From RFTU01 sp046094505 (lineage in GTDB: Bacteria > Pseudomonadota > Gammaproteobacteria > Burkholderiales > Burkholderiaceae_C), in NCBI GenBank assembly GCA_046094505.1, contig JBJTHN010000032.1, positions 1-52,050 of the forward strand: a stretch of 52,050 nucleotides of DNA. The letters are read 5' to 3'. Below the pieces are notes generated by a model. The model did no database searches. It was not told where the DNA came from and saw only the letters and a list, made by a program, of their open reading frames with translations. The position numbers were made by a program, and so were the translations under genes. Positions 7,756-16,110 of this stretch are shown in pieces. The first letter of the stretch is position 1; each line of letters begins with the position of its first letter.

Positions 7756-10044
7756 GTGTTGCTGCGCTTCGGGTTGGGCCTGTTCGTCTTGCTCGCAGGC
7801 CTGGCCCTGGCGGGCGTGATCGCCGGCGGCTTGGCCCTGGCACTGGCCTACCCCCAACTCCCCGACATCAAGGGCTTGGGCGACTACCGCCCCAAACTCC
7901 CCATGCGCATCTACAGCGCCGACGGGGCACTCTTGGGCGAGTTCGGCGAAGAACGCCGCAGCTACACCCCCATCGATGAGATTCCCGCCGTGATGAAACA
8001 CGCGGTGCTGTCCATCGAGGACGCCCGCTTTTACGAGCACGGCGGCATCGACTACGTGGGCGTGTTGCGGTCCATCGTGGCCAACCTGGGCCAAGCGCGC
8101 AGCCAGGGCGCCTCCACGATCACCATGCAGGTGGCCCGTACCTTCTACCTGTCCAGCGAGAAGAAGTACATCCGCAAGATTTACGAAGCCCTGTTGGCTT
8201 ACAAGATCGAGTCGCAGCTGAGCAAGGATGAAATCCTGGAGCTCTACCTCAACCAGATTTACCTGGGCCAGCGGGCCTACGGCTTCGCTGCGGCGGCCGA
8301 AACCTACTTTGGCAAGACGCTCAGGGAACTGACCGTGGCCGAAGCGGCCATGCTGGCCGGCATTCCCAAGGCCCCTTCGGCCTACAACCCCGTGGCCAAC
8401 CCCAAGCGCGCCAAGGTGCGCCAGCGCTACATCATCGAGCGCATGCTGGACAACGGGCACATCACCCCGCTGCAGGCCCAACAAGCCCAACGCGAACCCC
8501 TGCGCCTGCGCAGCGGCGCCAGCTTGCCGGTGCACGCCGAATATGCCGCTGAGGTGGCGCGGCAATTGGTGTTTGGCCAATACGGCGAAGACACCTACAC
8601 GCGCGGCCTGAGCGTGACCCTGACCCTGGACTCCACCGAGCAGATGGCCGCCTACCGAGCATTGCGCCGCGGCATCCTGGAGTACGAAAAGCGTCAGGTC
8701 TACCGAGGCCCCGAGGGCTTCGTGGCGCTGCCCACCGACCCCGACGCGGTGGACGCCCGTGTGGCGGAGGCCCTGTCCGACCACCCCGACAACGACGAGA
8801 TCAAGGCCGCAGTGGTCTTGGAGGCCTCGCCCACCAAAGTGTTGGCCTCGCTGCAGTCGGGCGAGGAGGTCGTCATCAGTGGCGACGGCCTCAAGCCCGT
8901 AGCCTCCGGCCTGGCCGACAAAGCGCCGGCCAACAAGCAGATCCGCCGGGGCTCCGTCGTTCGCGTGGTGCAAGACGGCAAGCGCTGGGTGCTCACCCAG
9001 CTGCCCGAGGTGGAAGGTGCCTTCATTTCGCTGGACCCCAAAACCGGCGCGGTGCGCGCCATGGTGGGTGGGTTTGATTGGCGCAAGAACAAGTTCAACC
9101 ATGTGACGCAGGCCTGGCGCCAACCCGGCTCCAGCTTCAAGCCCTTCATCTACTCGGCGGCCTTGGAAAAGGGCTACACAGGCGCCACCGTGATCAACGA
9201 CGCGCCACTGTTCTTCGATGCAGGGGCCACCGGCAGCCAACCCTGGGAGCCCAAGAACTACGACGGCAAGTTCGAAGGGCCCATGAGCATGCGCACGGCC
9301 TTGGCCAAATCCAAGAACATGGTGTCGATCCGGGTGTTGCAGGGCGTGGGTGCGAAGAACGCGCAAGAGTGGGTCACCCGATTCGGCTTTGAGGCCGAAC
9401 GCCACCCGGCCTACCTGACCATGGCCTTGGGCGCCGGGTCCGTCACACCCATGCAAATGGCCACCGGCTATGCGGTCTTCGCCAACGGCGGCTACCGCGT
9501 TCCACCGGTGCTGATCATGCGCATCGCCGACGACCGGGGTAAGGTGCTGGTGGACTCACCGCCCAAGCCGCCCGAGGAGTCGTGGCGCGTCATCGACGAG
9601 CGCAACGCCTTCGTGATGGGCAACCTGCTGCAGGAGGTGACGCGCTCGGGCACCGCCGCGAAGGCCCAAGCCACGCTGCAACGCAGCGACCTGTACGGCA
9701 AGACCGGCACCACCAACGACTCCATGGATGCATGGTTTGCCGGCTGGCAGCCCAGTGTGGTGGCGGTGGTGTGGATCGGCTACGACCAACCCCGCAAGTT
9801 GGGCGACCGCGAAACGGGCGGCGGCCTGGCCTTGCCGGTGTGGATCGAGTACATGCAGCAGGCCCTGAAGAAGGCGCCGCCGGCCGACATCACCGTACCT
9901 GCGGGTGTCGTGCAGGCTGGGCCCGACTGGGTCTTTGAAGAATACGCCTCGGGCAAGGGCGTGCGCAGCGTGGGCTTGGGCGACAAGCCCGACGGTGCGG
10001 CCGAGGAAGAAAAGAAGAGCATCCTCGACCTGTTCCGGCGCTAG
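7756..10044 (+). CDS. ponA: Penicillin-binding protein 1A (bifunctional transglycosylase/transpeptidase)
   Basis: PBP1A polymerises and cross-links peptidoglycan at the periplasmic face of the inner membrane. A membrane helix (LFVLLAGLALAGVIAGGLAL) is followed by the GT51 transglycosylase domain with EDARFYEHGG (about residue 88), TITMQVARTF and LNQIYLGQRAYG. An OB-like insert precedes the transpeptidase domain with PGSSFKPF (active serine about residue 459), KSKNMVS and KTGTTNDS (about residue 648). No in-frame ATG precedes the membrane helix at a sensible distance. I chose the GTG at 7756 (762 residues); a TTG at 7759 or an upstream CTG at 7672 are alternatives. Synteny with pilMNOPQ and aroK is standard. 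Confidence 0.94.
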   Translation: MLLRFGLGLFVLLAGLALAGVIAGGLALALAYPQLPDIKGLGDYRPKLPMRIYSADGALLGEFGEERRSYTPIDEIPAVMKHAVLSIEDARFYEHGGIDYVGVLRSIVANLGQARSQGASTITMQVARTFYLSSEKKYIRKIYEALLAYKIESQLSKDEILELYLNQIYLGQRAYGFAAAAETYFGKTLRELTVAEAAMLAGIPKAPSAYNPVANPKRAKVRQRYIIERMLDNGHITPLQAQQAQREPLRLRSGASLPVHAEYAAEVARQLVFGQYGEDTYTRGLSVTLTLDSTEQMAAYRALRRGILEYEKRQVYRGPEGFVALPTDPDAVDARVAEALSDHPDNDEIKAAVVLEASPTKVLASLQSGEEVVISGDGLKPVASGLADKAPANKQIRRGSVVRVVQDGKRWVLTQLPEVEGAFISLDPKTGAVRAMVGGFDWRKNKFNHVTQAWRQPGSSFKPFIYSAALEKGYTGATVINDAPLFFDAGATGSQPWEPKNYDGKFEGPMSMRTALAKSKNMVSIRVLQGVGAKNAQEWVTRFGFEAERHPAYLTMALGAGSVTPMQMATGYAVFANGGYRVPPVLIMRIADDRGKVLVDSPPKPPEESWRVIDERNAFVMGNLLQEVTRSGTAAKAQATLQRSDLYGKTGTTNDSMDAWFAGWQPSVVAVVWIGYDQPRKLGDRETGGGLALPVWIEYMQQALKKAPPADITVPAGVVQAGPDWVFEEYASGKGVRSVGLGDKPDGAAEEEKKSILDLFRR

Positions 10045-10087
10045 CCGCAGGGCTCGCGCAGGCCCCCCAAAATAACCTGACCCAGCC

Positions 10088-10447
10088 TCAGTCCTTGGGA
10101 GGCTCGAAACGCAAGGCCTGGCCCGCCTGTTCGCTGGCGCGCTGAGACAGCAGCGCAAAGAACTCCTGCCCCTCCCGCTCGGTCCATAGCCCTTGCCGGT
10201 GCTTGAAGTGGTAGCCCCCCGCGCGGGCGGCCAGCCACAGCTCGTGCAAGGGCGGCTGGGTGTTGATCACGATGGTGCTGCCGTTGGGAAAACCCATCTC
10301 GAGCAGGCCGCCGGTGCGGTGGGCATCGATGTCCACCACGTCGTCTTGCAGCCAGGCGTCCAGGGTGGCTTCGATGCTGGCCAGGATGCGGCCGGTGAGC
10401 TGGCGAAACGCCAGGTCGGTCAATCCAGAGGCGGGTGTGTCGTCCAT
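10088..10447 (-). CDS. cyaY: Frataxin-like iron-sulfur assembly protein CyaY
   Basis: CyaY binds iron and interacts with the cysteine desulfurase IscS, modulating iron-sulfur cluster assembly. The 119-residue protein starts MDDTPASGLTDLAFRQL; a longer reading from 10498 would run into lptM. It has the acidic first helix, DVVDIDAHRTGGLLEMGF and NTQPPLHELWLAARAGGYHF, with W and G residues typical of frataxin. It converges on the PBP1A gene (43-base gap, no clear terminator) and its start lies only 21 bases from the divergent lptM start. Confidence 0.92.
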   Translation of the reverse strand: MDDTPASGLTDLAFRQLTGRILASIEATLDAWLQDDVVDIDAHRTGGLLEMGFPNGSTIVINTQPPLHELWLAARAGGYHFKHRQGLWTEREGQEFFALLSQRASEQAGQALRFEPPKD

Positions 10448-10456
10448 GCGGGTCGA

Positions 10457-10462
10457 TAGAAT
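10457..10462 (+). promoter_or_regulatory. Possible -10 element (TAGAAT) of lptM-lysA
   Basis: TAGAAT sits in the 21-base gap between the divergent cyaY and lptM start codons. If used, it would place the transcript start near 10469, at the GTG of lptM itself, so the message would be leaderless or nearly so. The -35 region is weak. This is inference from spacing only. Confidence 0.3.
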
Positions 10463-10468
10463 TCCGGG

Positions 10469-10714
10469 GTGAAGCCTTCGATCATAGCCAGTGCCCATCT
10501 CCGCCCCGGCGTGGGGGTTGTGTGGCCCACGGTGGCGGCCTTGTCCGTGACGCTGGCCTTGGCGGCCTGTGGTCAGAAGGGCCCCCTGACACCACCCTCA
10601 AGCGCGGCCAAGCCCGGTGCAGCCGCTGCGGCCCCGGCCCCCACATCGGCTTTCACCCCCACACCCGCGGCTGCAACGCCCGCAGCCTCTTCCCCCCTGC
10701 CTGCCCGCCCATGA
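10469..10714 (+). CDS. lptM: Small lipoprotein LptM (LPS translocon maturation factor, YifL-like)
   Basis: LptM is a short outer-membrane lipoprotein that helps LptD fold and form its correct disulfides. The 81-residue product has a hydrophobic signal ending in the lipobox LALAAC, directly followed by GQKGPLTPP, the family signature. The rest is an Ala/Pro/Thr-rich tail with no fold. The start is a GTG at 10469. It overlaps lysA by ATGA (10711-10714), the usual partner of lptM in beta- and gamma-proteobacteria. Confidence 0.9.
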   Translation: MKPSIIASAHLRPGVGVVWPTVAALSVTLALAACGQKGPLTPPSSAAKPGAAAAAPAPTSAFTPTPAAATPAASSPLPARP

Positions 10715-12012
10715 CCCTGCCCCTGCCTGGCGCACCCCACCTGGCCTATGCGCATGGCCGCCTCACCTTGGATGGCCTGGACCTGCAAGCGCTGGGCCGT
10801 ACCTTCGGCACGCCCTTGTATGTCTACTCGGCGCAGGCCATGCAGGCAGCCTCACGCAGCTACCAGGCTGCGCTGGCCGGCAGGCCCCACCTGCTGTGCT
10901 ACGCCATGAAGGCCAACAGCAACCTGGCCGTGCTGCAGACCTTTGCGCAACTGGGCCTGGGCTTTGACATCGTCTCCGGCGGTGAGTTGCAGCGTGTGTT
11001 GGCCGCTGGCGGCGACCCTGCTCGGGTGGTGTTCTCCGGCGTGGGCAAGACCCCAGCCGAAATGAAGGCGGCGCTGCACCACGGCGTGCGCTGTTTCAAC
11101 GTGGAAAGCCAAGCCGAGTTGCAGGTGTTGTCCGAGGTGGCGCAGCACGAAGGGCGCACCGCAAGGGTCAGCCTGCGTGTCAATCCCGACGTGGACGCCG
11201 GCACCCACCCCTACATCTCCACCGGCCTGAAGGGCAACAAGTTTGGTGTGGCCCACGACCGGGCTTTGGCGCTGTACGCGCAGGCGCGCAGCTTGAAGGG
11301 TCTGGAGGTGGTGGGCATCGACTGCCACATTGGCTCGCAGATCACCGAAGTGGCGCCCTACTTGGACGCACTGGACCGCGTCTTGGACCTGGTGGAGGCC
11401 ATCGAGCGCGAGGGCACGGCCCTGCACCACCTCGACCTGGGCGGCGGCCTGGGCATCACCTACACCGATGAGCAGCCGCCATCCCCCCAGGCGCTGGTGG
11501 CGGCCATGCTCAAGCGCATCGATGCGCGAGGCCATGGCCACCGGGAACTGCTGCTCGAACCCGGGCGCTCCTTGGTGGGCAATGCCGGCGTGCTGTTGAC
11601 CGAGGTGCTGTACCTCAAGCCCGCACAAGCCGATGAAGTGGCCAAGGGTGGGCGCCACTTCTGCGTGGTGGACGCGGCCATGAACGACCTGATGCGGCCC
11701 GCCCTGTATCAGGCCTGGATGGGCATCGTGGAGTGCGTGCAAGCGCCGGCCGATGCAGCGCCCACCACCTGGGATGTGGTGGGCCCGGTGTGCGAGTCGG
11801 GCGACTGGTTGGGCAAGGACCGCTCGCTTGCGGTACAGGCCGGCGACACCTTGGCGGTCTTGTCGGCCGGCGCTTACGGCATGACCATGTCCAGCAACTA
11901 CAACACCCGCGGGCGCGCCGCCGAGGTGATGATCAAGGACGGCCGCGCCCAACTGATCCGCGAGCGCGAAACGCCCGAGCAGCTGTTCGCGGGCGAACGC
12001 CTCATCGGCTGA
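10711..12012 (+). CDS. lysA: Diaminopimelate decarboxylase
   Basis: LysA performs the last step of lysine synthesis, decarboxylating meso-diaminopimelate with PLP. The 433-residue protein has the PLP lysine in CYAMKANSN (K67), the glycine-rich HHLDLGGGLGITY, the substrate/PLP residues EPGRSLVGNAG and the active-site cysteine in GPVCESGDWLG. The length is normal. It is translationally coupled to lptM by a 4-base overlap and converges on the peptide ABC transporter operon. Confidence 0.97.
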   Translation: MTLPLPGAPHLAYAHGRLTLDGLDLQALGRTFGTPLYVYSAQAMQAASRSYQAALAGRPHLLCYAMKANSNLAVLQTFAQLGLGFDIVSGGELQRVLAAGGDPARVVFSGVGKTPAEMKAALHHGVRCFNVESQAELQVLSEVAQHEGRTARVSLRVNPDVDAGTHPYISTGLKGNKFGVAHDRALALYAQARSLKGLEVVGIDCHIGSQITEVAPYLDALDRVLDLVEAIEREGTALHHLDLGGGLGITYTDEQPPSPQALVAAMLKRIDARGHGHRELLLEPGRSLVGNAGVLLTEVLYLKPAQADEVAKGGRHFCVVDAAMNDLMRPALYQAWMGIVECVQAPADAAPTTWDVVGPVCESGDWLGKDRSLAVQAGDTLAVLSAGAYGMTMSSNYNTRGRAAEVMIKDGRAQLIRERETPEQLFAGERLIG

Positions 12013-12043
12013 GTCGCCCCTCAGCCGCCCAGGCCCAGGTCCT

Positions 12044-13111
12044 TCAGGCCACGCGGCCCTCTTCCACCGCGTGGCACGCCACCTGCGTTCCGGCAGCATC
12101 CACGGTGCGCATCACCGGGCGTTCGCTGGAACAGCGGGCATTGGCCAGCGGGCATCGCGGGTGGAAGGCGCAGCCCTTGGGTGGGTTCAAGGGATTGGGC
12201 ACTTCGCCCTGCACCGGGGTTCGCGCGCGGCCGGTCATGCGGATGTCGGGAATCGCATCCAGCAGCATCCGGGTGTAGGGGTGGCGCGGCGTGCTGAAGA
12301 GCTGCGCCTTGGGTGCCTGTTCAACCAAACGGCCCAGGTACATCACCCCCACCGTGTGGGCCACATGCCGCACCACGGCCAGGTTGTGTGAGATGAACAG
12401 GTAGCTCAGGCCACGCTCGGCCTGCAGGTCCTTCATCAGGTTGAGCACCTGCGCCTGCACGCTCACGTCCAGCGCCGAGGTGGGTTCATCACACACCAGG
12501 AACTCTGCATTGGTGGCCAAGGCGCGCGCAATCGAGATGCGCTGACGCTGCCCGCCCGAGAACTGGTGCGGGAACTTGCCCACATCGTCGGGCGACATGC
12601 CCACCTGCTGCAACAGGGCCGCCACCCGCGCCTGCAGGGCCGCCGCACCGTCCGCCAGGCGGTGTTCGCGCAGGGGCTCGCCCACGATGTCCAACACCTT
12701 CCAGCGCGGGTTCAGGCTGGCATAGGGATCCTGAAAGATCATCTGCATGCGCCGCCGCAAGGCCCGCTGTACGGCGGGGTCGCGCACTGTGGTCAGGTTC
12801 TGTCCGTCGAAATGCACGTCGCCGCGTGTGGGCGGGTACAGGCCCACCAACAAACGCGCCACCGTGCTCTTGCCGCAGCCCGACTCGCCCACCAGGGCCA
12901 AGGTCTGCCCCGCGGCAATCGAAAAGCTGACCCCGTCTACGGCGTAGACGAACTGCTTGGGCTTGCGCTCGACCACGCGGTTGAGCCACGGCGCGGATAC
13001 GTCGAACACTTTGGCGAGGTCGCGCACCTCCACCAAGGGGGACGCATTGGCAGCGGGCGCTGCCGGGGCTGAAGGGCTCTGCGTCGCGTTCATTTCAGAT
13101 GCCTCAGACAT
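12044..13111 (-). CDS. dppF: Peptide ABC transporter ATP-binding protein (DppF/OppF type)
   Basis: This is one of two ATPases that drive a dipeptide/oligopeptide importer. The 355-residue protein has Walker A GESGCGKST, the signature FSGGQRQRISIARAL, Walker B FLVCDEPTSALDVS and the C-terminal oligopeptide extension with cysteines (GCAFHPRCPLANARC), which in some relatives holds a 4Fe-4S cluster. The first 20 residues are Ala/Pro-rich, so an ATG at 13093 is an alternative. The start overlaps the dppD stop by 8 bases. The substrate cannot be set from sequence; nickel and glutathione importers share this architecture. Confidence 0.92.
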   Translation of the reverse strand: MSEASEMNATQSPSAPAAPAANASPLVEVRDLAKVFDVSAPWLNRVVERKPKQFVYAVDGVSFSIAAGQTLALVGESGCGKSTVARLLVGLYPPTRGDVHFDGQNLTTVRDPAVQRALRRRMQMIFQDPYASLNPRWKVLDIVGEPLREHRLADGAAALQARVAALLQQVGMSPDDVGKFPHQFSGGQRQRISIARALATNAEFLVCDEPTSALDVSVQAQVLNLMKDLQAERGLSYLFISHNLAVVRHVAHTVGVMYLGRLVEQAPKAQLFSTPRHPYTRMLLDAIPDIRMTGRARTPVQGEVPNPLNPPKGCAFHPRCPLANARCSSERPVMRTVDAAGTQVACHAVEEGRVA

Positions 13112-14099
13112 TGGCGTGCACCCAGCAGGCTGCTCGCGTGGGGCCGGCCGGCATCAACTCGGGGCGCTCTTGCCGACAGCGCTCACTGGCCCTGGAGCAG
13201 CGTGGGTTGAAGGCACAGCCCGGCGGAATCGCGTTCAGGCGTGGCATGGAGCCGTCGATCTGCGTGAGCCTTTGGGCATCGGCATCCATGCTGGGGATGG
13301 AGCCCATCAGACCCAGGGTGTAGGGGTGCGCCGGGCAGTGGATCACGTCCTGCACGGGGCCGATTTCCACCACACGGCCGGCATACATCACCGCCACGCG
13401 GTCGCAGGTTTCGGCAATCACACCCATGTCGTGCGTGACCAGCATCACCGAGGCACCGTGCACCTTGCACAGCTTGCGCAGCAGGCTGATGATTTGGGCC
13501 TGGATCGACACATCCAAAGCGGTGGTGGGCTCATCGGCCACGATCAGCCGGGGCTCGGCGGCCAAGGCCAGGGCGATGACCACGCGCTGGCGCATGCCAC
13601 CGGAGAACTGGTGCGGGTAGTGGTCGATGCGGGCTTCGGGCGCCGGAATCCCCGTCTCGGCCAGCAGGCGAATCGCCTTCTCACGCGCCTGCAGCTCGCT
13701 CATCGGCAGGTGCGCGCGAATGGTCTCAACGATCTGCTGGCCCACGGTGTACAGCGGGTTCAGGGAGGTCAGCGGGTCTTGGAAGATGGCGCCAATCGAG
13801 CGGCCCCGCACCTTCCTCATCTCCTCATCGGACAAGTCGTCGATGCGCCGTCCTTCGAGCTTGATCTGGCCAGCGGCGATGCGGCCCGGGGGCTCGAGCA
13901 GGCCGATGATGGCCGCACCGGTGAGTGATTTGCCCGCCCCCGATTCACCCACCACCCCCAGGATCTCGCCGGGTGCGATGGACAGGCTCACGCCGTCCAA
14001 GGCGCGCAGCACCCCACGCCGGGTGGGAAACTCGACCACCAGGTCCTGGACCTCCAACAAGGGGGTTTCAACAGTGTCGGCGTGCAGTGGGGATGACAT
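13104..14099 (-). CDS. dppD: Peptide ABC transporter ATP-binding protein (DppD/OppD type)
   Basis: This is the second ATPase of the importer, 331 residues. It has Walker A GESGAGKSL, the signature FSGGMRQRVVIALAL, Walker B RLIVADEPTTALDVS and the H-loop VTHDMG. The C-terminal oligopeptide_CD domain has the cysteine cluster CAFNPRCSRASERC. It lies 34 bases after dppC and overlaps dppF, so the four genes read as one operon, dppB-dppC-dppD-dppF. Confidence 0.93.
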   Translation of the reverse strand: MSSPLHADTVETPLLEVQDLVVEFPTRRGVLRALDGVSLSIAPGEILGVVGESGAGKSLTGAAIIGLLEPPGRIAAGQIKLEGRRIDDLSDEEMRKVRGRSIGAIFQDPLTSLNPLYTVGQQIVETIRAHLPMSELQAREKAIRLLAETGIPAPEARIDHYPHQFSGGMRQRVVIALALAAEPRLIVADEPTTALDVSIQAQIISLLRKLCKVHGASVMLVTHDMGVIAETCDRVAVMYAGRVVEIGPVQDVIHCPAHPYTLGLMGSIPSMDADAQRLTQIDGSMPRLNAIPPGCAFNPRCSRASERCRQERPELMPAGPTRAACWVHANV

Positions 14100-14133
14100 G
14101 GGCAGTTGCAGATCGGGGCGGGTGTCGAGGTGC

Positions 14134-15045
14134 TCAGCGCAGCCGCGGGTTGAGCGCGTCGCGCAGCCAGTCGCCCAAAAGGTTGACGCTCAGCGCAATC
14201 ATCACCAACACCACGCCGGGGAAGATGGTGATCCACCACTCGCCCGAAAACAGGAAGTCGTTGCCGATGCGGATGAGCGTTCCCAAGGATGGCGAGGTGG
14301 GCGGCACGCCCACGCCCAGGAAACTCAGGGTGGCCTCGGTGAGGATGGCCGTGGCCACCTGGATGGTCGCCAACACCAGCACCGGGCCCATCACATTGGG
14401 CATCACGTGGCGGAACATGATGCGCCAAGGGGACACACCCACCACGCGCGCGGCCTGCACGTACTCCTTGTTTCGCTCCACCAGGGTGGAGCCGCGCACC
14501 GTGCGCGCATACTGCACCCAGCCTGACAGCGAAATCGCCAGGATCAGCACCGCAAAGGCCAGGGTGTCGTGTGCATTGGGGAACAAGGCTCGGCCCACGC
14601 CATCGATCAACAGCGCCACCAGAATGGACGGGAAGCTGAGCATCACGTCGCAGGTGCGCATGATCAGGGCATCGACCCGTCCGCCTACAAAGCCGGACAA
14701 CAGGCCCAGGCTCACGCCCACCAGCACCGACAGCAACACCGAGGCCAAGCCCACCAGCAAGGAGATGCGCGCGCCGTACATGAGCGCCGACAAGATGTCG
14801 CGCCCCTGGTCGTCGGTACCCAGCAGGTATCGCGCTTGGCCCTCATCTGCCCACGCCGGTGGTAAGCGCGCGTCGCTCAGGTCCAAGGCCGCCAGGTCAA
14901 AGGGGTCGTAGGGCGCCACCCAGGGCGCAAAGAACGCGCAAAACGCGCACAGCACGGCCACCAAAGCGGCCACAACCGCCACCGGCGAGGTGCGAAAGCT
15001 GAACCACAGGTCGCTGTCAAAGAAGCGCTGTATACGGCCGCCCAT
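14134..15045 (-). CDS. dppC: Peptide ABC transporter permease (DppC type)
   Basis: An inner-membrane permease of 303 residues. It has an N-terminal OppC_N segment (FFDSDLWFSFRTSPVAVVAA), an extended periplasmic loop with LGTDDQGRDILSALMYG, several membrane helices and the EAA-type loop YVQAARVVGVSPWRIMFRHV, which docks on the ATPases. I chose the ATG at 15045 (MGGRIQRFF), one base after the dppB stop; an ATG at 15096 would lie inside dppB. Confidence 0.93.
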   Translation of the reverse strand: MGGRIQRFFDSDLWFSFRTSPVAVVAALVAVLCAFCAFFAPWVAPYDPFDLAALDLSDARLPPAWADEGQARYLLGTDDQGRDILSALMYGARISLLVGLASVLLSVLVGVSLGLLSGFVGGRVDALIMRTCDVMLSFPSILVALLIDGVGRALFPNAHDTLAFAVLILAISLSGWVQYARTVRGSTLVERNKEYVQAARVVGVSPWRIMFRHVMPNVMGPVLVLATIQVATAILTEATLSFLGVGVPPTSPSLGTLIRIGNDFLFSGEWWITIFPGVVLVMIALSVNLLGDWLRDALNPRLR

Positions 15046-15046
15046 G

Positions 15047-16030
15047 TCAGTGCCCTCCCCCGCCGCTGCCCACGCGCAGCCGCGGGTCCACCGCAAAGTA
15101 CAGCAGGTCCACGGCCAGGTTGATGGTCACGAAGATCAGCGAGATCAGGCACAGGTAGGCCGCCATCACCGGCACATCAGCAAACTGAACCGCCTGGATG
15201 AACAGCAGGCCCATCCCCGGCCACTGGAACACGGTCTCGGTGATGATGGCAAAGGCAATCAAGGAGCCCAACTGCAGCCCGGTGATGGTGATCACCGGCA
15301 CCAAGGTGTTCTTCAAAGCGTGACCGAAATACACCGCGCGCTGCGGCAAGCCGCGCGCCCGCGCGAACTTGATGTAGTCGGTGCGCAGCACCTCCAGCAT
15401 TTCCGCGCGCACCAGGCGCATGATCAGCGTCAACTGAAAGATGCTCAGCGTCACCGCGGGCAGGATCAGGTGCTTCCACCCATCCACCGTCAACAGGCCC
15501 GTGGTCCAGCCGCCCAGGTTCAGCACCTCGCCTCGGCCGAAGCTGGGCAGCCACTTCAGGATCACCGCAAACACCAGGATCAACAGGATGCCGATGAGAA
15601 AGGTGGGCAGCGAAACGCCCAAGAGCGAAAAGCCCATGACCAGTTGAGACCAGACGTTTCCCCGCTTGAGCGCGGCATACACGCCCATGGGGATGCCCAC
15701 CGCCAAGGCGATCACCGCCGCCAAGAGTGACAGCTCCAAAGTGGCCGGGAAGCGCTCAGCAATGAGTTCAGACACCTTGCGGCCCTGGCGCAGGCTCAGG
15801 CCGAAGTCGCCCTGCACCGCATTGCCCACAAAGGCCGCAAACTGCACCGGAAAGGGCTGGTCCAAGCCCAGATCGGCCCGCAGGCGCTCCTTCTGTTCCT
15901 GCGTGGCGTCCTGGCCCAGCATGTTCAGCACCGGGTCGCCCACGTACTGAAACAGCATGAAGGCGATGAAGCCCACGGTGAGCAGCACCAGGCAGGCTTG
16001 AAACAGACGGCGAAGGATGAAGGCAAACAT
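15047..16030 (-). CDS. dppB: Peptide ABC transporter permease (DppB type)
   Basis: First permease of the importer, 327 residues, starting with the family-typical MFAFILRRLFQACLVLL. It has six predicted membrane helices and the EAA loop YIKFARARGLPQRAVYFGHAL. It is the first gene of the operon. The gene upstream on the same strand is a porin ending at a strong terminator about 10 bases before the dppB start, so dppB should have its own promoter in or near that short gap. No dppA-like binding protein gene is present on either side. Confidence 0.93.
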   Translation of the reverse strand: MFAFILRRLFQACLVLLTVGFIAFMLFQYVGDPVLNMLGQDATQEQKERLRADLGLDQPFPVQFAAFVGNAVQGDFGLSLRQGRKVSELIAERFPATLELSLLAAVIALAVGIPMGVYAALKRGNVWSQLVMGFSLLGVSLPTFLIGILLILVFAVILKWLPSFGRGEVLNLGGWTTGLLTVDGWKHLILPAVTLSIFQLTLIMRLVRAEMLEVLRTDYIKFARARGLPQRAVYFGHALKNTLVPVITITGLQLGSLIAFAIITETVFQWPGMGLLFIQAVQFADVPVMAAYLCLISLIFVTINLAVDLLYFAVDPRLRVGSGGGGH

Positions 16031-16035
16031 GAATG

Positions 16036-16065
16036 AAAAAACCCCGCCGCATCGCTGCGGCGGGG
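16036..16065 (-). terminator. Intrinsic terminator of the porin gene
   Basis: On the minus strand a perfect 10-bp GC-rich stem (CCCCGCCGCA with TGCGGCGGGG) closes a GCGA tetraloop of the GNRA kind and is followed by six T residues. It lies 46 bases after the porin stop and just before dppB, separating the two transcripts. Confidence 0.93.
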
Positions 16066-16110
16066 CCGGATGTTAGCGTGAGCCGAAGAGGCCTTCGGCT
16101 CAGGCGGTCA

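Noticed and set aside
7492..9456. 654-codon minus-strand open frame opposite PBP1A
   Set aside because: It mirrors a clear penicillin-binding protein; composition is that of a complementary-strand frame without conserved motifs.
12044..16030. Nickel or glutathione importer instead of peptide importer
   Set aside because: The permeases and ATPases alone do not distinguish these, and no binding protein is present, so I kept the general peptide call.
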